64,000 nt of DNA from Deminuibacter soli (GTDB taxonomy: Bacteria; Bacteroidota; Bacteroidia; Chitinophagales; Chitinophagaceae), in the NCBI RefSeq assembly GCF_003412455.1, contig NZ_QTJU01000012.1:98113-162112 (forward strand), given 5' to 3'. The notes under the pieces were generated by a model, which did not search any database, was not told where the DNA came from, and worked only from the letters and a program-made list of their open reading frames with translations. This document shows, piece after piece, positions 8,932 through 15,877 of the stretch (within the stretch, counting starts at the first letter, position 1; each line of letters opens with the position of its first letter). A program made the translations under genes and the position numbers.

Positions 8932-9507
8932 ATGATTCACTCAGACAAAAATCAACAGATAGCTGCCGGCATTATGCAGCTGTTTAAACAGCATGGCGCA
9001 GCAGATTACGACGGCGAACCGGTAACCCAGTCATCGCACATGATACAGTGTGCCATGCAGGCACTGGCCGAGGGTGGTGATATGGAACTGGTGCTGGGCG
9101 CCTTTTTACACGATATCGGTCATTTACTGAAACACGAACAGCCTACAGAAGCCATGGGCGATTATGGCGTGGTAAACCATGAAGGCATTGGGGCAGCGTA
9201 TTTAAAACAGCATGGTTTTTCTGACCGCATTTGTGCGATGGTTGATATGCATGTGCAGGCCAAGCGTTACCTGGTGGCTACAGACCCCGGCTACCGCGCA
9301 AAATTATCGCCTGCCAGCCTGCAAACACTGGAATGGCAGGGTGGCCCCATGAGCGATACGGAAGCGGCTGCCTTCAGTCGCCACCCCTTTTTTGAAGACA
9401 TCATTAAGGTGCGCCGCTGGGATGAGCTGGCCAAAAGTACCGACACGGTGCTGCTGCCCTTGTCGCATTTTGAGAAAATGATGGTGGATTATTTAAACGA
9501 CAACTAA
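8932..9507 (+). CDS. phnZ: PhnZ-like HD-domain mixed-valent diiron oxygenase (aminophosphonate C-P bond cleavage)
   Basis: A 191-residue cytoplasmic protein closely resembling PhnZ, which converts (R)-1-hydroxy-2-aminoethylphosphonate and O2 to glycine and phosphate. The diagnostic residues I recall for PhnZ (Y24, E27, H34, H58-D59, H80, H104, K108, D161) all have counterparts here: Tyr26 and Glu29 (DYDGEPVTQ), His36, His60-Asp61 (FLHDIGH), His83 (VVNHEGIG), His107 and Lys111 (MHVQAKRY), Asp164 (RRWDELAK). LEWQGGPMS is also a PhnZ-type stretch. It starts 14 bp after the hydrolase gene and 9 bp before the membrane-protein gene, so it is in one operon. No PhnY-like 2-oxoglutarate hydroxylase is in the window, so the source of the hydroxylated substrate is open. 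Confidence 0.9.
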   Translation: MIHSDKNQQIAAGIMQLFKQHGAADYDGEPVTQSSHMIQCAMQALAEGGDMELVLGAFLHDIGHLLKHEQPTEAMGDYGVVNHEGIGAAYLKQHGFSDRICAMVDMHVQAKRYLVATDPGYRAKLSPASLQTLEWQGGPMSDTEAAAFSRHPFFEDIIKVRRWDELAKSTDTVLLPLSHFEKMMVDYLNDN

Positions 9508-9516
9508 CTGCACGCT

Positions 9517-10821
9517 ATGATCATCTCCCGTAAACTGCAACAACAATTAACCACCGCACCGGCATGGCTGGTCTCTACCTTTGCCGCTGTGTGTTCTTTC
9601 GGCGTGTACTGTTGTATGTATGCATTCAGAAAACCGTTTACTGCGGCAGGTTACAACACCGAGCAGTTTTTGCACATTGACTATAAAATATGGCTGGTTA
9701 CTGCACAGGTAATTGGTTATATGCTCAGCAAGTTTTATGGCATCCGCTTTATCAGCAGTATGAAGGGCGATAAAAGAGCACCGAGTATTATACTGCTGAT
9801 TACCTGGTCGTGGCTGGCATTGCTGCTGTTTGCCATTACACCTGCACCGTATAACATCGTGTTCCTGCTGCTCAACGGTTTTCCGCTGGGCATGGTATGG
9901 GGGCTGGTGTTCAGCTTTCTCGAAGGCCGCAGGGCAACGGAGTACATGGGCGCAGTTCTGTCTGTGAGTTTTATTTTTTCATCGGGTATTGTAAAAACGG
10001 TAGGCAAGTATATCCTGCTTAACTGGCATGTATCTGAATGGTGGATGCCTTTTTATACAGGCGCTTTGTTTTTTGTACCCATGCTGCTGTTTACCTGGCT
10101 GCTTAACCATATGCCTGCACCTACTGCTGCAGATGTAAGTGCCCGCAGCGAGCGCAAGCCCATGACAAAAACCGAACGTTCTGCGTTTTTGCAAACCTAC
10201 CTGCCAGGCCTTACGGTAATTATCACTACCTATGTACTGCTTACTGTACTGCGCGATTTCAGGGATAATTTTGCCAACGAGTTGTGGAACGAGCTGGGCT
10301 ATGGCAACCAGCCTTCTATATTCGCAGCTACGGAAGTGCCTATTTCTATCGTGGTGCTGTTGTGCATGAGCTTTTTGATTATGGTGAAAAGCAATATCAA
10401 AGCCTTTATCATTAATCATTACATTATTATGGGTGGTTATGTGCTGGCATTGGTAAGCACCCTGCTGTTTTCGCACCAACAGGTTAATGGCGCAGTATGG
10501 ATTATGCTGGTAGGGGCGGGATTGTACCTGAGTTATGTGCCGTTTAACTGCCTGTATTTTGAGCGCATGATTGCGAGTTACCGTATTAAGGGCAATGTAG
10601 GTTTTGTTATGTATGTGGCCGATTCGTTCGGTTACCTGGGCAGTGTGGCGGTGCTGTTTATTAAACAGTTTACCGGTCTGCATGTGTCATGGACAACCTT
10701 TTTCACCAATGCGGTAATTGTTATCAGTATATTGGGCGTTGCAGGTACCATTGCTGCAATGCTCTACTTCAGAAAAAAATATCATTCTTCACAAATTCAA
10801 ATGGGAACTTCTTATGCATGA
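9517..10821 (+). CDS. DUF5690-type multi-pass membrane protein, candidate inner-membrane transporter
   Basis: A 434-residue integral membrane protein with about twelve hydrophobic segments and an overall look of an MFS carrier (early motif CMYAFRKPFTAAGY; acidic/basic loop FLEGRRATEYMGAVLS between helices; a long hydrophilic centre near residues 205-225). I recognise it as the DUF5690 family, which has no established function. It is sandwiched between phnZ and the FAD oxidoreductase with a 9-bp gap before it and an 8-bp overlap after it, so import of the aminophosphonate across the inner membrane is the simplest role. Export or signalling cannot be excluded. Confidence 0.8.
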   Translation: MIISRKLQQQLTTAPAWLVSTFAAVCSFGVYCCMYAFRKPFTAAGYNTEQFLHIDYKIWLVTAQVIGYMLSKFYGIRFISSMKGDKRAPSIILLITWSWLALLLFAITPAPYNIVFLLLNGFPLGMVWGLVFSFLEGRRATEYMGAVLSVSFIFSSGIVKTVGKYILLNWHVSEWWMPFYTGALFFVPMLLFTWLLNHMPAPTAADVSARSERKPMTKTERSAFLQTYLPGLTVIITTYVLLTVLRDFRDNFANELWNELGYGNQPSIFAATEVPISIVVLLCMSFLIMVKSNIKAFIINHYIIMGGYVLALVSTLLFSHQQVNGAVWIMLVGAGLYLSYVPFNCLYFERMIASYRIKGNVGFVMYVADSFGYLGSVAVLFIKQFTGLHVSWTTFFTNAVIVISILGVAGTIAAMLYFRKKYHSSQIQMGTSYA

Positions 10822-11938
10822 GCAAACAGCTATTGTAATTGGCGCTGGTATTGTAGGGCTTGCTATGGCCCGCAGTCTTGGACAGCGTGGTGTTAAGGTT
10901 ACTGTTATTGAACGAAACGAGCGTGCGGTGGGTGCATCTATCCGCAATTTTGGTATGGTATGGCCTGTGGGGCAGCCCAACGGTAAAATGTATAACCGCG
11001 CAGTAAAAACCAAACAGATATGGCAACAGGTGTGCAGCGAGGCCGGCCTGTGGCGCGATGAGGTGGGCAGCCTGCACCTGGCTTATACCGATCTTGAACT
11101 GCAGGTGATGGAAGAGTTTGTAACCGCCAACAAGGGCCTTCGCCCGGTGGGTATGCTTACTGCGGCAGAAGCTGCTGCCAAATCCCCGGCTGTAAATACC
11201 AGCGGTTTAAAAGGCGCTTTGTGGAGCGGCGATGAAATGATCATTGAATCGCGCGTGGCCATTGAAAAACTGCCTGCTTATCTTACTTCGAAATATCACA
11301 CTCAATTTATATTCAACGCAGCTGCTACAGCCATTGAGGGCAATACGGTACTGGCAGGCGGGAAAAAATATACGGCAGACAACATTTACATATGCAGCGG
11401 CGCAGACTTTGAAACCCTGTATCCTGAAGTGTTTGCCGCGAATTATTTTACCAAGTGCAAGCTGCAGATGATGCGCCTGGTTGCGCAGCCAGACAGCTGG
11501 CGTATTGGTCCGTCATTATGCGGTGGTTTATCCATGATTCATTACAAAGCTTTTGAAGTAGCGCCTGCTTTAGCTGAGTTGCGCAAACAGTATGAAGCCA
11601 CAATGCCCGATTATTTGAAATGGGGCATTCACGTAATGGTATCGCAAAACGGGGAAGGCGAATTAACGATTGGCGACACACACGAATACGGGCTGGTACA
11701 CGACCCGTTTGATAAGCAATGGATGAACCAGCTGGTGCTGGATTACCTGAAAACATTTGCGCAGTTTAAAAACTGGGATCTTATTCAGAGCTGGAATGGT
11801 ATTTATCCCAAACGCACGAATGGGGAAACCGATTTTATAGAAACCGTGGCGCCTGGGGTTACCATTGTAAATGGCCTTGGTGGTGCAGGGATGACGCTCT
11901 CGTTTGGGTTGGCGGAAGAGGTGTTGGATTGTGAGTGA
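10814..11938 (+). CDS. FAD-dependent oxidoreductase of the phosphonate-associated TIGR03364 (HpnW/PbfD-like) type
   Basis: A 374-residue D-amino-acid-oxidase-fold enzyme. The N-terminal FAD-binding Rossmann motif is IVIGAGIVGLAMARSLGQRG, followed by the acidic VTVIER; GASIRNFGMVWPVGQP and the C-terminal GLGGAGMTLSFGLAEE complete the family signature. Relatives include glycine and sarcosine oxidases; the TIGR03364 clade is known for its linkage to aminophosphonate operons and is proposed to oxidise an aminophosphonate or its N-methyl form. The ATG at 10814 overlaps the stop of the membrane-protein gene by 8 bp (translational coupling); the frame is open upstream but the FAD motif starts here. 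It is the last gene of the operon; a heptamer-repeat tract begins at its stop. Confidence 0.87.
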   Translation: MHEQTAIVIGAGIVGLAMARSLGQRGVKVTVIERNERAVGASIRNFGMVWPVGQPNGKMYNRAVKTKQIWQQVCSEAGLWRDEVGSLHLAYTDLELQVMEEFVTANKGLRPVGMLTAAEAAAKSPAVNTSGLKGALWSGDEMIIESRVAIEKLPAYLTSKYHTQFIFNAAATAIEGNTVLAGGKKYTADNIYICSGADFETLYPEVFAANYFTKCKLQMMRLVAQPDSWRIGPSLCGGLSMIHYKAFEVAPALAELRKQYEATMPDYLKWGIHVMVSQNGEGELTIGDTHEYGLVHDPFDKQWMNQLVLDYLKTFAQFKNWDLIQSWNGIYPKRTNGETDFIETVAPGVTIVNGLGGAGMTLSFGLAEEVLDCE

Positions 11939-11949
11939 GGAGATCGCTG

Positions 11950-12055
11950 GTGAATAGTGAATAGGCAATAGCGGTGCAAGTTTGCCTGTTTGGTGCATTT
12001 GATAGGTTCGCCCGAGGTTCGTCGGATGATCGTCTGAGGTTCGTTTGAGGCTTGT
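11950..12055. repeat. Degenerate tandem repeats after the aminophosphonate operon (period 7, then period 11)
   Basis: Heptamers GTGAATA, GTGAATA, GGCAATA at 11950-11970 form a 23-bp word (11949-11971) that recurs exactly but inverted at 37104-37126 and with one mismatch at 59750-59772. From 12012 there are four 11-mers: CCGAGGTTCGT, CGGATGATCGT, CTGAGGTTCGT, TTGAGGCTTGT. No gene in this stretch. Confidence 0.75.
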
Positions 12056-12093
12056 TGGCGAGTAACGACTAAATATTGTCCGATAGGGATATA

Positions 12094-12127
12094 AAAAGGG
12101 TTTCATACCGCGGTATGAAACCCTTTT
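12094..12127. terminator. Perfect 34-bp palindrome, bidirectional terminator between convergent genes
   Basis: Arm AAAAGGGTTTCATACCG (12094-12110) and its exact complement (12111-12127). The A-tract and T-tract make it work for the plus-strand operon and the minus-strand Spy-like gene. Confidence 0.85.
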
Positions 12128-12149
12128 GTTCCTAAACGAAACACTATGA

Positions 12150-12557
12150 TTAGTTATTGCCATTATCGCCGCCTCTTCCACCACGTCCGCCTGGTCCGCC
12201 CTGGCGCATGCGGTTACGTTGCATGGCTTCCAGTTTGGTAATCTGGTCGTCGGTTAAAATGGTTTTCAGTTTGTCTTTTGTTTTGGCGCTGAGATCGGCC
12301 ATTTTGCTTTTTTTGTCGTCGGCGCTGATAGACTGGTCTTGCCAGATCGTGCGCTGCTGCTGCATAGATTCAAACTGGATATTGACAACCTGTTCGGCTT
12401 TTGCGTCATCAATCTGCAATGAATCTTTCAGTCTTTGTTTCTGCATTTCTTTCATTTGCTGCATTCTGGCTGCGCGGTCTCCGCCGCCGTCCTGTGCGTA
12501 TGAATGAAGGGCTGTGAGTGATAATACCATCACAAGGCATGCGATAATCTTTTTCAT
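12150..12557 (-). CDS. Spy/CpxP-like small secreted protein (first of a tandem pair)
   Basis: A 135-residue periplasmic protein: signal peptide MKKIIACLVMVLSLTALHSYAQ, then a Gln/Met/Lys/Arg-rich helical body (RAARMQQMKEMQKQRLKDSL; LTDDQITKLEAMQRNRM) and a Gly/Arg/Asn-rich tail with GGPGGRGGRGGDN. The helix pair with the LTDDQ-type motif resembles LTXXQ/Spy-CpxP proteins and the DUF4890 proteins common in Bacteroidota, thought to act in envelope stress, with no enzyme motif. It lies 40 bp downstream of a paralogue on the same strand, so they are probably co-transcribed. Confidence 0.75.
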   Translation of the reverse strand: MKKIIACLVMVLSLTALHSYAQDGGGDRAARMQQMKEMQKQRLKDSLQIDDAKAEQVVNIQFESMQQQRTIWQDQSISADDKKSKMADLSAKTKDKLKTILTDDQITKLEAMQRNRMRQGGPGGRGGRGGDNGNN

Positions 12558-12597
12558 ATTTTAAGATTTATAGTAGTGAAATTACCAATAACGTGCC

Positions 12598-13023
12598 TTA
12601 GCTATTAGCGGGTGTGGTGTCATTCGGTGAAGTACCCTGGTTTTTGGGCGAATGCTGGCGACGATTTTTTTGCATTTCTTTCAGCTTTGTTTGCTGGTCG
12701 GGCGTTAACACAGCTGCTATTGCCTTGCGGTTGCTGTTGTGCAATGCTTTCAGCTGCTGTTTTTTGTCTGCGTCTGACAGGGCAGTATTGTTCATTATTT
12801 CCTGTCGTTTAGCCTTGCCGTCCTGGCTGATTGCCTTTATTTTATCGTTTTGATCCTTTGTCAGGTTCAGTTCCCTGAACGGGTTCTTGTGGTGCGCTTT
12901 ACCCATGTGGTTGTGCTGGTGCTGCGATTTTACAGCAGTACTGTCTTGTGTCTGTGCCTGTGCAGCGCCTGCTGCAAACAATACGATCGCGAAGAGGAAG
13001 AGTATCTTTTTCATTGCATTCAT
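12598..13023 (-). CDS. Spy/CpxP-like small secreted protein (second of a tandem pair)
   Basis: A 141-residue secreted protein with signal peptide KKILFLFAIVLFAAGAAQAQ, a His-rich patch after cleavage (SQHQHNHMGKAHHK, possible metal binding), an LTKDQNDKIKAI helix, a second LTPDQQTKLKEMQKNRR helix and a Ser/Thr/Pro-rich tail. Same architecture as its neighbour, so an ancient duplication. The start could also be the ATG at 13014 (MKKILF); nothing in the sequence decides between them. Confidence 0.75.
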   Translation of the reverse strand: MNAMKKILFLFAIVLFAAGAAQAQTQDSTAVKSQHQHNHMGKAHHKNPFRELNLTKDQNDKIKAISQDGKAKRQEIMNNTALSDADKKQQLKALHNSNRKAIAAVLTPDQQTKLKEMQKNRRQHSPKNQGTSPNDTTPANS

Positions 13024-13170
13024 TTTTTTTGTTGCTAATGAAAGATAGACCCGGGCCTTTCCGCAAGGTTTAACTGGTTAACGGCGGATTAACATCTGCA
13101 GCAGGAAAAGAAGGCCATGGATCGATGAATGCCGTTTTTTCTGCGACAACCGCCCGGCGGTTTTAACAAT

Positions 13171-13204
13171 AAAAAAGGGCTGTCTCCAGGAAGGAGACAG
13201 CCCC
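13171..13204 (-). terminator. Terminator of glnN
   Basis: GGGCTGTCTCC (13177-13187), loop AGGAA, GGAGACAGCCC (13193-13203), with an A6 tract on the left that is the U-tract on the minus strand. Confidence 0.85.
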
Positions 13205-13247
13205 GTATCTATGCCAATAGATAAAGAACAAATGAAACAACAGGTAA

Positions 13248-15437
13248 TTAGCGCAACAGCAGCATTTCCCTGTATTTAGGCAGCGTCCAGTCGGCATCGT
13301 TCACCAGCAGTTCGAGTTTGTCTACATGGTAGCGGATTTCATCGAAGAACGGCGCTTTTACCTGGCTTTCGTAAGCAATTGCCTTGGTGCGGCTTTCTGT
13401 CATGTTGTTTACAATTTTCCTTGCTTCCACCATGGCGTCGGTTTTAGTGTACACCACCTGGATGTGCTCAGACAATTGTTTCAGGATATCCAGCTGGCTG
13501 GCATAAGCGCTTTCGGGTAAACCGGCTGCTTTCAGTCCTTTGATGTTTTCTGCCAGTGTGTTCTGGTATTTAACAGCTGCAGGAATGATGTGGTTGATGG
13601 CCAGGTCGCCCATGATGCGTGCTTCGATCTGAACTTTCTTGATGTATTTTTCCAGTTCAATTTCGTGGCGTGCTTCCAGCTCGCTATGTGAGTATACGTT
13701 GTTTGATTCGAACAGGTGTTTGGCCTTGTCGGTAATCATGGCATCGAGCGCCAGCGGTGAAGTTTTTACGTTGGCCAGGCCACGTTTTTCTGCTTCTTTT
13801 TCCCACTCTTCGCTGTAACCGTCACCTTCAAACACTACTTTTTTGCTTTCAACAATGTATTTCTGGATGGTGTGCATGATAGCGATTTCTTTTTTGTCGC
13901 CTTTCTCGATCAATGCATCCACGTCTTTTTTGAAGGTTTTCAGTGTGTCGGCCATAATGGTGTTAACCACGGTCATAGCACTGGCACAGTTGGCTGCGCT
14001 ACCTACTGCACGGAACTCAAATTTGTTACCGGTGAAGGCAAAAGGAGAAGTCCTGTTACGGTCGGTATTGTCTAACAGCAGTTCAGGAATGCTGCGGTGC
14101 AGGTCCAGTTTCAGGATGGCTTCGTCCTGCTCGTCGAATTTGTCACCTACGCGCGTTTCTATGTCGTTCAGCACTTTTGCGAGGTACTGACCCACAAACA
14201 CGGAGATAATGGCAGGAGGAGCTTCATTTGCGCCCAGGCGGTGGTCGTTACCGGCAGAGGCGATGGCAGAACGCAGCAGATCGGCATAATCGTGTACCGC
14301 TTTGATGGTATTTACAAAGAATGTAAGGAACATCAGGTTGGTTTTCGGCGTTTTGCCGGGAGCCAGCAGGTTTACACCGGTATCGGTGGCCATGCTCCAG
14401 TTATTGTGTTTACCGCTACCGTTGATACCTGCGAAAGGTTTCTCGTGCAGTAATACTTTCAGTTTGTGACGTTTGGCAACACGGCTCATGATGTCCATCA
14501 GCAGGGTGTTGTGGTCTACCGCCAGGTTTACTTCTTCGAAGATAGGCGCACACTCAAACTGTGCAGGCGCAACTTCGTTGTGGCGTGTACGCAGGGGAAT
14601 ACCCAGTTTGTAGGCTTCGTTTTCGTAATCGCGCATGAAAGCGTATACTCTTTCGGGGATAGAACCGAAGTAGTGGTCTTCCAGCTGCTGGCCTTTTGCA
14701 GGTGAAGCGCCGAATACGGTGCGGCCGCACTGTACCAGGTCAGGACGTGCATTGGCAAGGGCTTCGTCAATTACAAAATACTCCTGTTCCCAGCCGAGGG
14801 TAGCAGTTACTTTGGTAACATTTTTATCAAAGTAGTTACATACTTCTACGGCACTCTTGTTCAGGCTTTCGAGCGCTTTCAGCAGGGGAGCCTTGTAATC
14901 GAGTGATTCGCCTGTATAAGAAACGAAAATGGTAGGAATACAAAGGGTTTTACCAAAACCAATTTCGATGATGAATGCGGGTGAAGAAGGATCCCATGCA
15001 GTATAACCGCGTGCTTCAAAAGTTGCGCGCAAACCACCGCTTGGGAAAGAAGAGGCATCGGGCTCCTGCTGGATCAGCGCAGCGCCGTCGAATTCTTCGA
15101 TAGCCGTGCCATCACTTTTAATGGTAAAGAAAGAATCGTGTTTTTCAGCAGTGGTACCGGTTAAAGGCTGAAACCAGTGCGTAAAGTGGGTAACACCTTT
15201 GCTTTCGGCCCATGCACGGATACCGTTGGCAATTTGGTTGGCTACTACACGATCAATTTTTTTGCTGCCTTTGATACTGGCAATCAGGCTCTTATAAGCC
15301 TCATCGCTCAGGAACTGGCGGGCTTTTGTTAGGGTGAACACATTCTCGCCAAAAATGGCCGTGATTTTGGATGGGCCTTCTACTTTCACCTCCTCCAAAT
15401 CTGTTAAGTTGTTGATTGCCTGAAATCGTAAAGACAT
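13248..15437 (-). CDS. glnN: Glutamine synthetase type III
   Basis: ATP-dependent condensation of glutamate and ammonia. At 729 residues it has the length of GSIII, far longer than GSI or GSII. The N-terminal GSIII domain (VTHFTHWFQPLTG, KHDSFF) precedes the catalytic domain with GINGSGKHNNWSM (ATP/Glu binding), NRTSPFAFTG and NKFEFRAVGS. GSIII is typical of Bacteroidota and some cyanobacteria. It is single-cistron: a -7 box lies 28 nt upstream and a strong terminator downstream. Nitrogen regulation is likely but no operator is visible. Confidence 0.97.
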   Translation of the reverse strand: MSLRFQAINNLTDLEEVKVEGPSKITAIFGENVFTLTKARQFLSDEAYKSLIASIKGSKKIDRVVANQIANGIRAWAESKGVTHFTHWFQPLTGTTAEKHDSFFTIKSDGTAIEEFDGAALIQQEPDASSFPSGGLRATFEARGYTAWDPSSPAFIIEIGFGKTLCIPTIFVSYTGESLDYKAPLLKALESLNKSAVEVCNYFDKNVTKVTATLGWEQEYFVIDEALANARPDLVQCGRTVFGASPAKGQQLEDHYFGSIPERVYAFMRDYENEAYKLGIPLRTRHNEVAPAQFECAPIFEEVNLAVDHNTLLMDIMSRVAKRHKLKVLLHEKPFAGINGSGKHNNWSMATDTGVNLLAPGKTPKTNLMFLTFFVNTIKAVHDYADLLRSAIASAGNDHRLGANEAPPAIISVFVGQYLAKVLNDIETRVGDKFDEQDEAILKLDLHRSIPELLLDNTDRNRTSPFAFTGNKFEFRAVGSAANCASAMTVVNTIMADTLKTFKKDVDALIEKGDKKEIAIMHTIQKYIVESKKVVFEGDGYSEEWEKEAEKRGLANVKTSPLALDAMITDKAKHLFESNNVYSHSELEARHEIELEKYIKKVQIEARIMGDLAINHIIPAAVKYQNTLAENIKGLKAAGLPESAYASQLDILKQLSEHIQVVYTKTDAMVEARKIVNNMTESRTKAIAYESQVKAPFFDEIRYHVDKLELLVNDADWTLPKYREMLLLR

Positions 15438-15465
15438 ATGGTATTTGATTTTTGCGTGGACAAAG

Positions 15466-15473
15466 CAAAGCTA
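15466..15473 (-). promoter_or_regulatory. Bacteroidota -7 box (TAGCTTTG) for glnN
   Basis: Reads CAAAGCTA on the plus strand, an exact TAnnTTTG on the minus strand, 28 nt before the glnN ATG. A TTCG about 20 nt further upstream is a one-off -33 element. Confidence 0.65.
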
Positions 15474-15724
15474 ATTTGCAAAGAATAACAACTCGAAAAT
15501 ACAAAAATGTGGAAAAAAGTCCCAAAAAACCTGATTTTCGTAATGTTTTGCCTTTTTTGTTCGTAGTCTGTGTATAAAATGAACGCTTTTTTCAAATATT
15601 TAAAAAAATGTAATGGGTTGGGCCCTTCATCCAGGTTACAAAGGGGATTTTTGCGCCTGCGGGCATGCTTGGGAGGCTCGGGGTTTTGGCTTAGGTTTGC
15701 CACCGGCGAAGCCGCGTTTTACGC

Positions 15725-15853
15725 GTTCAATAGTTTAAATGTTCAAGAGTTCAAATGTTTCATTGTTCAAGGGTTTAAAAGTTTAAGGTTTAAAGTTTAA
15801 GATTATTGAACAATTGAACAATTGAACAATGGAACAATGGAACAATTGGAACA
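15725..15853. repeat. Long period-8 repeat tract in the glnN-hldD spacer, including an ATTGAACA microsatellite
   Basis: The 440-bp spacer 15438-15877 holds no convincing gene. Bases 15725-15788 are eight octamers: GTTCAATA, GTTTAAAT, GTTCAAGA, GTTCAAAT, GTTTCATT, GTTCAAGG, GTTTAAAA, GTTTAAGG. After a short irregular stretch, 15805-15853 is ATTGAACA three times, ATGGAACA twice and ATTGGAACA once. The two halves are complementary in kind (CATTGTTCAA at 15761-15770 pairs exactly with 15822-15831), so a stem-loop can form. The tract ends 24 bp before the hldD ATG. Confidence 0.85.
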
Positions 15854-15877
15854 AGCAATCCATAATACAGAACAAAG

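Noticed and set aside
10814..11938. FAD enzyme considered as ThiO/glycine oxidase for thiamine synthesis
   Set aside because: No thi genes nearby, and operon context with phnZ favours the phosphonate-associated clade; only a tree would settle it.
15570..15800. Small plus-strand open frame in the glnN-hldD spacer
   Set aside because: Half of it translates the octamer repeat tract; no conserved features.
15805..15853. Octamer array considered as a CRISPR-like array
   Set aside because: Units are contiguous with no spacers and far too short; no cas genes are present.
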